Assembly (NCBI GenBank): GCA_023431055.1
Contig: JAEYXX010000175.1
Span: 1-61,500 of the forward strand
DNA: 61,500 nucleotides
Origin: Pseudomonadota bacterium
GTDB taxonomy: Bacteria > Pseudomonadota > Gammaproteobacteria > Pseudomonadales > Pseudomonadaceae
Reading direction: 5' to 3'
Part shown: positions 51,356 through 61,394 of the stretch, in pieces
Layout of the letters: the number at the start of each line of letters is the position of its first letter
Numbering within the stretch: position 1 is the first letter of the stretch
Position numbers and translations under genes: made by a program
Notes under the pieces: generated by a model
Database searches by the model: none
The model's input: only the letters and a program-made list of their open reading frames with translations
What the model was told of the DNA's origin: nothing

Positions 51356-51659
51356 GCCGGGTGATCAATCCCTGGCGCGCCACGCGCACCAGGTCGATAA
51401 CAGTTTGCTCAAGCTCATCGGCGCTCGGAGCCTGGATCACGGCCAGGTCGAAGCTGTCGCGCGCGAAACGAGTTAGGGACTCGCCGTTCTGCACGAACTG
51501 GATGCGAAAGGCACGCGATCCGGCCCAGCGTTTGGGCCAGCCTTCGAGATAACGCAGCAAGGTGGGCTGGTGGCTACCGCCAAGCAACACGCGCGGATTG
51601 CGCAGCAGCAGGCCCGAAGTGATGGGCGCCAGGCGAATATGCGGTTGGGGACAGATCAT
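51351..51659 (-). CDS. Conserved hypothetical protein (102 aa)
   Basis: The protein starts MICPQPHIRLAPITSGLLLRN and contains FDLAVIQAPSADELEQTVIDLVRVARQG, resembling the end of a methyltransferase-like or regulator-like fold, but I cannot name a family. P. aeruginosa has a hypothetical gene at the same place (PA2860). The ATG at 51659 follows GGCGGAGACTC. Its stop overlaps the palindromic repeat. Confidence 0.6.
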   Translation of the reverse strand: MICPQPHIRLAPITSGLLLRNPRVLLGGSHQPTLLRYLEGWPKRWAGSRAFRIQFVQNGESLTRFARDSFDLAVIQAPSADELEQTVIDLVRVARQGLITRR

Positions 51660-51952
51660 GGTCGAGTCTCCGCCTCGAGAATCCCGCTGGGCAGCGGTGG
51701 GAGGCGACACCGAACCAGCGCTTTAGCGGAATTTCAGGCGCTGATGACAACACCCTGTGGCGCCCCGCAAGTAGCTGTTTAAATCGGCGCAGGGCGCATC
51801 CTAGAGAAGCCCACGGCAAACTGTCAAGGCGCGCCCGGGCAGCACCCCAACCTTTGATTGGGTAACGACCAGTCCACTGCGTGCGAGTGCCAATCGCCTC
51901 ATCACCAGCTGCGCTGATGTGGGCCTCGGGCGGGCCATCCTGCGGGCTCTGG

Positions 51953-51969
51953 TGTTTCGACACGTAACA
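51953..51969 (+). promoter_or_regulatory. Upstream activating site of lipA (TGT-N11-ACA)
   Basis: TGTTTCGACACGTAACA fits the TGT-N11-ACA dyad described for LipR-type activators of Pseudomonas lipase genes. It lies about 90 bp above the sigma-54 promoter, a usual activator distance. Outside this and the promoter, 51660-52150 shows no gene. Confidence 0.6.
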
Positions 51970-51997
51970 GATAAAACCCTGCCAAATCGATACATGA

Positions 51998-53104
<1,107 letters not shown>

Positions 53105-53224
53105 GCGCCACGCGTATCTGCGCCTCGCTACGCCGGCCAGTGCACAGCGCGCGCTGGCCGGCGTCAGCGCTGAGTCCCTGTTCGGATCGGGGCAACCCGA
53201 TCCGACGTCTTACTGGAAGCTGCC

Positions 53225-54253
53225 GTGAAGAAAGCCCTGTTCGCCCTGCCTCTACTGATCGCCGTCGGCCTGGCGTCGACGCTTTACCTGCAACCCGGAC
53301 ATCGCCCCCCCCAACTCAATGCCCCTGTCGCCGCTACGCTCACGCACCCCGCACCGGCAGCGACGGCCCAGACCATAACGCCGACCCGCGAGGCCTCGCA
53401 GAAGCAGGCTGGCAAGCTTGCCCTGCCCGGTTCCTTCGTCGGCACCGAAGTCGATGGCAGCTTTCGCGTCGATGCCGCTGGCAATCTGATCGTCAGCGAG
53501 GATATTCGGCGAATCTTCGATTACTTCCTCGCCAGCATCGGCGAAGAAAGTCTGGATGCCAGCGTGTCGCGGCTGCGCAGTTACATCGATAGCCAGCTTC
53601 AGGAGCCGGCGCGAGCCCGTGCCCGGACGCTGCTGGAGCAGTACCTGAGCTACAAGCGTGAACTGATCCTGCTGGAGCGCGACCTGCCCCAGATGGCCAA
53701 TCTGGATGCCATGCGCCAGCGCGAGAGCGCCGTGCAGGCACTGCGCGCCCGGCTATTCGACAGCGAGACGCACCAGGCCTTTTTCGCCCGTGAGGAAGGC
53801 TACAACCGCTTCACGCTGGAGCGCCTGGCCATTCAGCACGACGCCCGCATGAGCGCCGAAGAAAAAGGCATCGCCGTCGACCGCCTGCGCGCCTCCCTGC
53901 CCGAGGAGATGCAGGACATGGTCCTGCCGCAACTGCAACAGGAACTGCGGCACAACACGGCACGGCTGCAGGCCGAAGGCGCCAGCGCGGCGCAGATCCG
54001 CCAGATGCGCCAGCAACTGGTCGGCGCCGAAGCCACCACGCGTCTGGAGGCGCTGGATAGCCAGCGGGAGCAGTGGCAGAAGCGCCTGGAGGACTATCTC
54101 GCCGCCAAGGCGAAGATTCAGGCGACCGAGGGGCTCAGCAGCAGCGACAAGCGTGCGGCGATCGAGGCACTGGCTACCGAGCGTTTCGATGAGCGCGAAC
54201 GCCTGCGCCTGGATGCCGCCGAGCAAGTGGCGGCCGCCAGCAGGAAGCCGTAG
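53225..54253 (+). CDS. lipH: Lipase-specific foldase (lipase chaperone)
   Basis: This 342-residue steric chaperone has an N-terminal membrane anchor ([21 protein letters not shown]), a Pro/Ala-rich linker, and a helical periplasmic domain opening with the Lif motif [13 protein letters not shown] (residues ~96-108). It wraps around LipA and lets it reach the active fold. The start is GTG. It follows lipA after 120 bp on the same strand, as in other Pseudomonas. Confidence 0.95.
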   Translation: MKKALFALPLLIAVGLASTLYLQPGHRPPQLNAPVAATLTHPAPAATAQTITPTREASQKQAGKLALPGSFVGTEVDGSFRVDAAGNLIVSEDIRRIFDYFLASIGEESLDASVSRLRSYIDSQLQEPARARARTLLEQYLSYKRELILLERDLPQMANLDAMRQRESAVQALRARLFDSETHQAFFAREEGYNRFTLERLAIQHDARMSAEEKGIAVDRLRASLPEEMQDMVLPQLQQELRHNTARLQAEGASAAQIRQMRQQLVGAEATTRLEALDSQREQWQKRLEDYLAAKAKIQATEGLSSSDKRAAIEALATERFDERERLRLDAAEQVAAASRKP

Positions 54254-54255
54254 CG

Positions 54256-55275
54256 TCAGGCGCTGTCGCGCATCACCAGTTCGAAGCCGACGTCGATGCA
54301 GTGCTGCTCCGGCGTTTCACCGCGCATCAGCGCCAGCAGCATGTTCGCAGCCAATTCGCCGATGCGGCCGCGGGTGGTGCGCACCGTGCTCAGCGCCGGA
54401 TGCATCCAGGCCGCTGCCGGCAGGTCGTTGAAGCCGGCGATGGCCAGTCGCCCCGGCACCTCCAGCCCCAGCTGACGGGCGCGAAACAGTGCGCCCATGG
54501 CCAGGTCGTCGTTGTTGAAGAACACCGCATCGATCTGCGGCTGCTGCGCCAGCAGGCGATCGAGCAACTCGGCCCCCAGGCCGATGGATGACAGCTGCGG
54601 CGTCAGCAGCTCCAGCGCCGGGTCATGGCGCCCCAGGTAACGCATCACCTGGCGGTAGCCTTCGGCGCGCTGCAGAGTGCGCGGGTCGAGCTGGGCGGCG
54701 GCGAAGGCAATGTGGCGATGACCGCGCTGCACCAGGGCTCGGGTCATGGCGGCACCGGCCTCGACCTGCGAGAAGCCGACGCAGTAGTCCTCAGGTTCTT
54801 CGCTCAGTTCCATCAGGGTTACCAGCGGGCAGGTGCTGGCCCCCAGGATTTCCCGCGCCGCGTCACTACGTTCGAACCCCGTGACCAGCAGGCCCGCCGG
54901 TTGGTGCGCCAGGTAGGAGCGCAGCAGGCGCTCGTCCTCCTCGACCCGGTAGTGGCTGACGCCGATCATCATCTCGAAACCGGCCGGCATCAGCACACGC
55001 TGGATAGCTTCGACGGTATCGACGAACACCGAGTTCGACAGTGAAGGAATCACCACCGCCACCAGGTTCGAGCGCGAACTGGCCAGCGCCCGCGCCGCCG
55101 GGTTGGGCACGTACCCGAGCGCCTGAGCGGCACGCATCACCTGCTCACGCAGCGCATCGGAGACCCGCCCAGGCTGCGACAGCGCGCGCGAAGCGGACAT
55201 CAGCGAACAGCCTGCGGCCTTGGCCACATCGGACAGAGTGACGCGTTCGGCAGACCGGCGACGGCGTTGAGTCAT
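54256..55275 (-). CDS. gntR: LacI-family repressor, probable gluconate regulator GntR
   Basis: This 339-residue regulator has an N-terminal LacI helix-turn-helix and hinge (VTLSDVAKAAGCSLMSASRALSQ split; NPAARALAS) and a periplasmic-binding-like sensor (VAVVIPSLSNSVF, VFFNNDDLAMGAL, IAGFNDLP). It resembles Pseudomonas GntR, the repressor of gluconate uptake and gluconokinase. It is the last gene of the kinase-TRAP cluster; GTTAGCGCTATC sites at 59111 and 58470 are its likely operators. Confidence 0.88.
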   Translation of the reverse strand: MTQRRRRSAERVTLSDVAKAAGCSLMSASRALSQPGRVSDALREQVMRAAQALGYVPNPAARALASSRSNLVAVVIPSLSNSVFVDTVEAIQRVLMPAGFEMMIGVSHYRVEEDERLLRSYLAHQPAGLLVTGFERSDAAREILGASTCPLVTLMELSEEPEDYCVGFSQVEAGAAMTRALVQRGHRHIAFAAAQLDPRTLQRAEGYRQVMRYLGRHDPALELLTPQLSSIGLGAELLDRLLAQQPQIDAVFFNNDDLAMGALFRARQLGLEVPGRLAIAGFNDLPAAAWMHPALSTVRTTRGRIGELAANMLLALMRGETPEQHCIDVGFELVMRDSA

Positions 55276-55420
55276 AGCGCCTCCATTGTTTGACAGCGGG
55301 CAATTCTACCAGCCCCGCTGGCGAATAAAGCGCGGGACACGCCGCCCGGGGTAACGCCACCACGCAAGGAGCGTTACCACCTGCGTGCCCCGCGAAACTG
55401 CGAACCTATCCACGATCTGC

Positions 55421-55525
55421 TGCGCGTCGGCCCTACTGCGTTAAAAACAGTCTCGGACTGCTCATTTACAGCTCGTAAACTCCGCGTCCTCGCCTGTTTT
55501 TGCCTTGTATGGCTCTAGCTCGCGA
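55421..55525 (+). repeat. ~105-bp interspersed repeat, copy B
   Basis: Partner of 21231-21335. Outer stem AAAAACAG/CTGTTTTT (55443-55450, 55494-55501) and inner stem TTTAC/GTAAA (55465-55469, 55475-55479) occupy the same places as in copy A with different bases. It lies between dctP and gntR in the same orientation relative to the window. Confidence 0.75.
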
Positions 55526-55541
55526 GATCGTGAATAGGTTC

Positions 55542-56555
55542 TTACAGGGCGGCCTTCTCAGCCTCGGCCTGGACCTGATCGAACAGCTGCTGGCCGACCG
55601 TATCGACAACCTTCTGGATCGCCGGCGCGGCCTGTTCGCGCATGCGCTGCACTTCGGCGGGGTCCACTTCGTTGATCTGCATGCCCTTGTCCTTCAGCTC
55701 GGCCAGGGCGCGAGCGGCCTCCTCGCGGGTGTCCTGGCGCTCGAAGTCACGCGCCTTCTTCGCCGCCTCCATGAGAATGTTCTGCTCGGTCTGCGACAGG
55801 CCGTCCCACCAGCGTTTGGACACGGTGACGATCCACGGGCTGTACACATGGTTGGTCACGGTCAGGTACTTCTGCACTTCGTAGAACTTCGAGGAAAGGA
55901 TGGTGTTGAACGGGTTTTCCTGACCGTCCACGGCCTTGGTCTCCAGCGCGGTGAACAGCTCGGAGAACGGTAGCGGCACCGCGTTGGCGCCCATCAGCTT
56001 GAAGGTGTCGAGAAACACCGGGTTGGGCATCACGCGCAGCTTGACCCCGGAGAAGTCCTCCAGCTTGGTGATTGGCCGCGTGTTGTTGGTCAGGTTGCGG
56101 AAACCGTTCTCCCAGTACACCAGGCCGACCAGGCCCTTCTCCTCCAGCTTGTCCATTACCTGGCGGCCGACCGGGCCGTCCAGTACGGCATCGGCCTGCT
56201 CGGCGCTGCTGAACAGGAACGGCGTGTCCCACACCGCCATTTCCTTGGTGATGCCAACCAGGGTAGCGGTAGAGCCGACCATCATCTCCTGCGCACCACC
56301 GATCAGCGCGCTCTGCATCTGGTCGTCGGAGCCCAGGCTGGCGGCACCGAAGGTACGCACCTTGAGTTTGCCGTCGGACGCCTTGGCCACTTCCTCGGCG
56401 AACAGCTTGGCCGCGCGGCCCTGGTTGCTGTTTTCGTTGAGGCCGTAACCGAAGCGGATCATGCGCGAACGCACCTCGTCGGCATGAGCGGTGAAACTGG
56501 CGAGCGGGCTGCACAGCATGGCAGCGGTGAGGATGGCGAGCAGCGGACGTTTCAT
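55542..56555 (-). CDS. dctP: TRAP transporter substrate-binding protein DctP
   Basis: This 337-residue periplasmic protein has a signal peptide (MKRPLLAILTAAMLCSPLASFTAHA) and the DctP fold, with GAAQEMMVGS-like, YWENGFRNLTNNTRPI (the conserved Asn-Arg region) and FSGVKLRVMPNP, whose Arg binds the substrate carboxylate. It captures an organic acid for the DctQM membrane unit. Gluconate or a related sugar acid is inferred from the gluconokinase and GntR neighbours. Confidence 0.92.
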   Translation of the reverse strand: MKRPLLAILTAAMLCSPLASFTAHADEVRSRMIRFGYGLNENSNQGRAAKLFAEEVAKASDGKLKVRTFGAASLGSDDQMQSALIGGAQEMMVGSTATLVGITKEMAVWDTPFLFSSAEQADAVLDGPVGRQVMDKLEEKGLVGLVYWENGFRNLTNNTRPITKLEDFSGVKLRVMPNPVFLDTFKLMGANAVPLPFSELFTALETKAVDGQENPFNTILSSKFYEVQKYLTVTNHVYSPWIVTVSKRWWDGLSQTEQNILMEAAKKARDFERQDTREEAARALAELKDKGMQINEVDPAEVQRMREQAAPAIQKVVDTVGQQLFDQVQAEAEKAAL

Positions 56556-56611
56556 TGGGTCTACCTCTTATTGTTGTGAATGTTGCAGGCGCGCAGGCGC
56601 CGGTGGGCAAC

Positions 56612-57889
56612 TCAGCGTAACCAGGCCAGCGGCACGGTGACGATGGACGGGAACGCCACCAGCATCGCGACGATGATCAGGTAAATCAGGAAGAACGGCA
56701 TGACGCCGCGCACCAGCACCTCCATGCGCAACTTGCCGATGCCGCCGACGACGTTGAGCACGGTGCCGACCGGTGGAGTAATCAGGCCAATGGAGCCGAT
56801 CAGCACGAACATCACGCCGAAGTACACCGGATCGACTCCGGCCTTGATCGCGATGGGCGCCAGCACCGGCGCCAGGATCAGGATGGTCGGGGTCAGGTCC
56901 AAGACCATGCCCACTGCGATCATCAGCAGCATGATCGCCAGCACCAGCAGCCGCGGATGCTCGGCCAGCGGCCCGAGCATGGCACCGATCTCGTCCGACA
57001 GCTGCGCCAGGGTGATCATGTACGCCGATACCGTGGCGGCTGCGCAGAGGAACATCACCGACGCTGTGGTGCGACTGGCGCGGGTCAGGGTTTCCATCAG
57101 GTCGCTCCAGCTCAGCTCGCGATAGAGCAAGGTGGACACGGCCAGCGCATAGACCGCTGCGACCACGGCGGCCTCGGTCGGGGTGAAGATGCCGAAGCGC
57201 AAACCGCCGACGATGATCACCGGCAGCATCAGCGCCGCCGCACCGTCGATCAGTACCCGGCGCCGCTCGGCGGCACTGGCCTTGGGTGGCGTCGGCTCGG
57301 TGAAGCCACGGGCGATCAGGGTCCAGGCGATGATCAGGCCGGCGCCCATGATCAGCCCCGGCACCAGGCCGGCCATGAACAGCTGACTGATGGAGGTGTT
57401 GGTGACCACGCCGTAGATCACGAACGGCATCGACGGCGGAATGATCGGCGCGATGATGCCACCAGCAGCCACCAGGCCAGCGGAGGAATGCACCGGGTAA
57501 CCACGCTGGCGCATCATCGGCAGCAGCAAGGTGGCCAGCGCCGCAGTATCGGCCAGGGCCGAACCGGACATACTGGCCAACAGCACGGCGGCAGCGATGG
57601 CAACGTAACCCAGACCGCCACGCAGGTGGCCGAAATAGGCCTGAGCCATGGCGATGATGCGGCGGGAAATTCCGCCGGCGTTCATCAACTCACCGGCCAG
57701 GATGAAGAACGGCACCGCCAGCAGCGGGAAGCTGTCGGCCCCGGCGAGCAGGTTCTGCGCCAGCAGCTGCACGTCCCAGAAATCCAGGTACCACATCAGC
57801 ACGGCCGCCGTGAGGATCAGGGCGAAGGCGATGGGCATGCCGAATGCCATGAACCCCAGCAGGGAGGAAAGAAATACCGCGACAGTCAT
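56612..57889 (-). CDS. dctM: TRAP transporter large permease DctM
   Basis: This 425-residue protein has 12 or so membrane helices with DctM landmarks: FMAFGMPIAFALILTAAV, ASMSGSALADTAALATLLLPMM, and GVMFVLIGSIGLITPPVGTVLNVV. It runs sodium-driven uptake with DctQ and DctP. It starts 49 bp after the fused kinase-DctQ gene, in one operon. Confidence 0.93.
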   Translation of the reverse strand: MTVAVFLSSLLGFMAFGMPIAFALILTAAVLMWYLDFWDVQLLAQNLLAGADSFPLLAVPFFILAGELMNAGGISRRIIAMAQAYFGHLRGGLGYVAIAAAVLLASMSGSALADTAALATLLLPMMRQRGYPVHSSAGLVAAGGIIAPIIPPSMPFVIYGVVTNTSISQLFMAGLVPGLIMGAGLIIAWTLIARGFTEPTPPKASAAERRRVLIDGAAALMLPVIIVGGLRFGIFTPTEAAVVAAVYALAVSTLLYRELSWSDLMETLTRASRTTASVMFLCAAATVSAYMITLAQLSDEIGAMLGPLAEHPRLLVLAIMLLMIAVGMVLDLTPTILILAPVLAPIAIKAGVDPVYFGVMFVLIGSIGLITPPVGTVLNVVGGIGKLRMEVLVRGVMPFFLIYLIIVAMLVAFPSIVTVPLAWLR

Positions 57890-57938
57890 CGGCAGGTCCT
57901 CGTTGGGCAGTGCCCTTCTTGTTGGAATGGAGTCGGCA

Positions 57939-59060
57939 TCATTCGACGTGCGCCTGGGCCGAGGCCCGCTGCGGCGTGTGCCGCCAGAGATTGACCAGTT
58001 GCACCACTGCGAGAATTGCCAGCACCAGCATGCTCGCCAATACCGGCAGCATGGCCAGCACTACGGGGTAACCGACCACCGTACTGACGTTGCCCCAGCC
58101 GAACTGCACCTGATTCCAGGCGCCCCAGGCCGAGAGCAGGCTGGCGCCGGCAACCAGCACCCAACTCAGCGAATCCACCAGGCGCTGCGCCAGCAACGGG
58201 AAGCGGTCGCGAATCATGCGGAAGGTCATCAGCTCGCCGCGGCGCATGCCGGAGGCCACGCCGACGAACACCAGCCAGACGAAGGCCAGCCGCGACAGCT
58301 CCTCGGCGCCCGGCCAGCCGGTGCCGAATACGTAACGCAGCACCACGTTGGCGAACACGGCCACCACCATGAAGGCCATCAGAACCGCCATCAGGCTGTC
58401 GGTCAGCCGATCGAACAGCCGCGCGATGCGGCCCTCATAGATTGGCTCGGCACCCAGTTGCGCCGCTTGGTTAGCGCTATCAATTTCGCTATCGAGAACA
58501 TCCTGTGCTTCGCTGGCAACCGCCTCCGTGGCATCGCGGCGCACCCAGGCCTGGATTTCGGCCACCACGGCCTGCCGGGTCTGCTGCGCATCCACGACGC
58601 GTACATGCGGCTCACCCGCCGGGCTTTCGAGCGTGGCGAACTGACTATCGACCAGGGAGATCGGCATGAAATGTCCGGGCCGAGCACCGACACGCTGCAC
58701 CGCAGTGGCGTGATCGATATTCAGGTGAACGAACTGCAGGCCGGGAATCGCCTGGCGCAGGCGTTCACGGTAGGCACGCTTGAGCGCCGAACAGGCCAGC
58801 ACGAAGCACTCGCCGGCGGCCTGCGCTGCCAGCATCTGCTCGCATAGCGCATCGAGCCAGTGGCGGCGATCCTCGTCGCTCAGCGGGATACCCGCACGCA
58901 TGCGCTCGACGTTTTCGGCAGGATGGAAATGATCGGCTTCGATATGGCGCCAGCCCAGTGCAGCTGCAACCGCCTGACTGATATCGCTCTTGCCGGAACC
59001 ACTGACTCCCATGACCACGAGCGTGGTACGGGCAGGCAATGCGGAAGGCTGCTGTTGCAT
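57939..59060 (-). CDS. Gluconokinase-DctQ fusion: kinase joined to TRAP small permease
   Basis: One frame of 373 residues encodes a complete gluconokinase (about 10-175) followed by a complete four-helix DctQ (about 215-360). Kinase motifs are GVSGSGKS (18-25), EADHFHPAENVERM, PLSDEDRRHWL, CSALKRAYRE and GHFMPISLVDSQ. The DctQ part begins RLFDRLTDSL and includes NVVLRYVF, WPGAEELSRL and RRGELMTF. DctQ has a cytoplasmic N-terminus, so the kinase would face the cytoplasm at the exit of the transporter. Between residues ~178 and 218 there is no ATG, GTG or TTG codon that could start DctQ alone. The ATG at 59060 has GGAG upstream and fits the promoter at 59109-59137; an in-frame ATG at 59096 lies too close to the transcription start. 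Confidence 0.9.
   Translation of the reverse strand: MQQQPSALPARTTLVVMGVSGSGKSDISQAVAAALGWRHIEADHFHPAENVERMRAGIPLSDEDRRHWLDALCEQMLAAQAAGECFVLACSALKRAYRERLRQAIPGLQFVHLNIDHATAVQRVGARPGHFMPISLVDSQFATLESPAGEPHVRVVDAQQTRQAVVAEIQAWVRRDATEAVASEAQDVLDSEIDSANQAAQLGAEPIYEGRIARLFDRLTDSLMAVLMAFMVVAVFANVVLRYVFGTGWPGAEELSRLAFVWLVFVGVASGMRRGELMTFRMIRDRFPLLAQRLVDSLSWVLVAGASLLSAWGAWNQVQFGWGNVSTVVGYPVVLAMLPVLASMLVLAILAVVQLVNLWRHTPQRASAQAHVE
58470..58481. promoter_or_regulatory. Second GntR-like operator, inside the fusion linker
   Basis: GTTAGCGCTATC is identical to the 12 bp in the promoter at 59111-59122. Here it encodes linker residues Asp-Ser-Ala-Asn (194-197). A second CGCTATC follows 7 bp away. It may still bind repressor, or be a relic of an intergenic region. 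Confidence 0.55.
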
Positions 59061-59108
59061 GGGAACTCCATGGGCACCATCGAGTGGGCCGCTCATTGTT
59101 TGAGCCGT

Positions 59109-59137
59109 ATGTTAGCGCTATCCAAAACGTTCGACAA
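59109..59137 (-). promoter_or_regulatory. Promoter and operator of the gluconokinase-TRAP operon
   Basis: On the minus strand, TTGTCG, 17 bp, TAACAT. The operator GATAGCGCTAAC covers the spacer and the -10, so a bound LacI-type repressor would block RNA polymerase. Start is expected near 59102. The remainder of 59061-59254 also holds the TonB receptor promoter. Confidence 0.6.
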
Positions 59138-59254
59138 CCCTCTCCCGGCAACATTTGGTAGAGCATTTCTCCTGATGATCCGCAGCCGGTACTGGTCCCT
59201 GAACGGGTGACACGATCAAGATCGCCTACCTGCCACAAGGGAGACATTTCGCTT

Positions 59255-61357
59255 ATGCACCGGCTGAGACGCTGCGTCTGGCTGCCTACGCTATTCCTGC
59301 CACTGGCCGCACAGGCCGAGAACGCCACGTACCAGGCTGAGCCGCTGGTGGTTACCGGTAGCCGCTACCAGGCCAGCGGCTGGCAACTGCCCTTCTCCAT
59401 CAACCGCGTCGATGCCAAGCAGGCCACGTTGGGCAAACCGGGCGTCAACCTGTCCGAAGCGCTCGGCAGCGTGCCCGGCCTGGTGGTGCAGAACCGGCAG
59501 AACTATGCGCAGGACCTGCAGATTTCCTCACGCGGCTTCGGCGCGCGTTCGGCCTTCGGCATTCGCGGCATCAAGCTGCTGGCCGATGGCGTGCCGCTGT
59601 CCAACCCCGACGGCCAGGGCCAGGCGGCGACCTTCGACCTGGACACCCTGGATCGCATCGAAGTGCTGCGCGGCCCCTTCGCCAGCGTCTACGGCAGCAA
59701 CTCCGGCGGGGTGATCCAGCTGTTCTCGCGCGACGGCCAGGGCGCGCCCAAAGTCTCGCTCGATACCTCGCAGGCCGCCTACGGCAGCAGCCGTACCCGC
59801 GTCGCGGCCGAGGGCGGCAACGACAAGGCCGGCTTCATCGTCAACCGCTCGCACTTCGAGACCGACGGCTACCGTGACCACAGCGGCGCCATCCTCGACA
59901 AGACCTTCGCCAAGCTGACGCTGTACCCGGACGATGTCAGCAAGCTCAGTCTGAGCTTCAGCGAGCTGGATCAGAACGACACCCAGGACCCGCAGGGCCT
60001 GACCTGGCAGCAGGTGCAGAGCGATCGCCGCGCCGCCGCGCCCAGCGCGCTGCAGTTCGATACGCGCAAGACCGTGGATCACCGCCAGTTCGCCCTCAAC
60101 TACGAGCGCAGCTTTACCGCCGGCACCTGGCAAAGCACCTTGTACAGCGGCACGCGGCGGGTGATTCAGTACCAGTCGATTCCGGTCGCCGCGCAAATAC
60201 CGGCTTCGCAGTCCGGTGGCGTGATCGATTTCGAACGTAGCTTCCACGGCATCGGCAACCGCTGGATTCAATCCTTCGACCTGGGCAGCAGCCTGCTGAC
60301 CCTCACCACCGGCCTGGATTACGACCATTCGCGTGATGATCGGCAGGGCTACGAGAACTTCGTCGGCGACACCCTGGGCGTGAAAGGCAATCTGCGCCGT
60401 GACGAGCGTAACGAGGTCACCAGCCTGTCGCCCTACGTCCAGGCCGCCTGGCAATTGGGCAAACTCGACCTGCAGGCCGGCCTGCGCCACAGCCAGGTGG
60501 CATTCGATGTGGACGACCGTTTTCTGAGCAATGGCGACGACAGCGGCTCGGTGACCTACCGCGAGCTGACGCCAACCCTGGGCGCCAGCTACGCCCTGCT
60601 GCCCGACCTGAACCTCTACGCCAGCTGGGGCAAAGGCCTGGAGACACCGACGCTGAACGAGCTGTCCTATTCAGGACCTGACAGCAGCTTCGGCTTCGAG
60701 CTGAAACCGGCCACCAGCGAGCAGATCGAAGTGGGACTCAAGGCACGCCTGGCCGATGCGAGCAGTCTGCAACTGGCGCTGTTCCAGATCGACACCGACG
60801 ACGAGCTGGTGGTCGAATCGGCCAGTGGCGGCCGTTCACGCTTCCAGAACGCTGCGCAAACCCGCCGCCGCGGCATCGAGCTGGCCCTGGAAAGCCAGCT
60901 GAGCGATACCCTGCGCAGCAGCCTCGCCTATACCCAGATCGATGCCACCTACAGCAAGGATTTCACCAGCAATGGTCGGCTGATCGAGTCAGGCAACAGG
61001 CTACCGGGCATTCCCGCGCGCACCTTGTATGGCGAACTCACCTGGCAGCCGCTGGAGGGCTTCAGCACCGCCATCGAAGGCCTGTACCGCAGCCAGCTCT
61101 ACGTCGAGGACAGCAACGCCGCCAAGGCGGCGCCCAGCTACGCGCTGTTCAACTGGCAGGCGCGCTTCGAACAGAAGGCCGGCGCGCTGACCTTCAACCA
61201 GGTGCTGCGCATCGACAACCTGCTGGATCGTGAATATATCGGCTCGGTGATCGTCGCCAATGACAGTGGCAACCCAGGCCCGACAGGCCGCTATTACGAA
61301 CCCGGCCCCGAACGCGCCTGGTACGTCGGCGCGGGGGTGCAGTATCAGTTTGATTGA
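59255..61357 (+). CDS. TonB-dependent outer membrane receptor
   Basis: This 700-residue receptor has a signal peptide (MHRLRRCVWLPTLFLPLAAQA), a TonB-box-like start of the mature protein (EPLVVTGSRYQ), a plug domain (ISSRGFGARSAFGIRG, LDRIEVLRGPFASVYGSNSGGVI) and a 22-strand barrel ending in Phe-Asp (VGAGVQYQFD). It is of the siderophore/vitamin type; the substrate is not clear from sequence and no siderophore genes or Fur box were recognised nearby. The frame extends to 59207 but the ATG at 59255 gives the signal peptide. It is divergent from the gluconokinase operon. Confidence 0.9.
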   Translation: MHRLRRCVWLPTLFLPLAAQAENATYQAEPLVVTGSRYQASGWQLPFSINRVDAKQATLGKPGVNLSEALGSVPGLVVQNRQNYAQDLQISSRGFGARSAFGIRGIKLLADGVPLSNPDGQGQAATFDLDTLDRIEVLRGPFASVYGSNSGGVIQLFSRDGQGAPKVSLDTSQAAYGSSRTRVAAEGGNDKAGFIVNRSHFETDGYRDHSGAILDKTFAKLTLYPDDVSKLSLSFSELDQNDTQDPQGLTWQQVQSDRRAAAPSALQFDTRKTVDHRQFALNYERSFTAGTWQSTLYSGTRRVIQYQSIPVAAQIPASQSGGVIDFERSFHGIGNRWIQSFDLGSSLLTLTTGLDYDHSRDDRQGYENFVGDTLGVKGNLRRDERNEVTSLSPYVQAAWQLGKLDLQAGLRHSQVAFDVDDRFLSNGDDSGSVTYRELTPTLGASYALLPDLNLYASWGKGLETPTLNELSYSGPDSSFGFELKPATSEQIEVGLKARLADASSLQLALFQIDTDDELVVESASGGRSRFQNAAQTRRRGIELALESQLSDTLRSSLAYTQIDATYSKDFTSNGRLIESGNRLPGIPARTLYGELTWQPLEGFSTAIEGLYRSQLYVEDSNAAKAAPSYALFNWQARFEQKAGALTFNQVLRIDNLLDREYIGSVIVANDSGNPGPTGRYYEPGPERAWYVGAGVQYQFD

Positions 61358-61394
61358 GGCAGCGTCAGCCAAGCTGTAGATACTCTGTTAGCGA

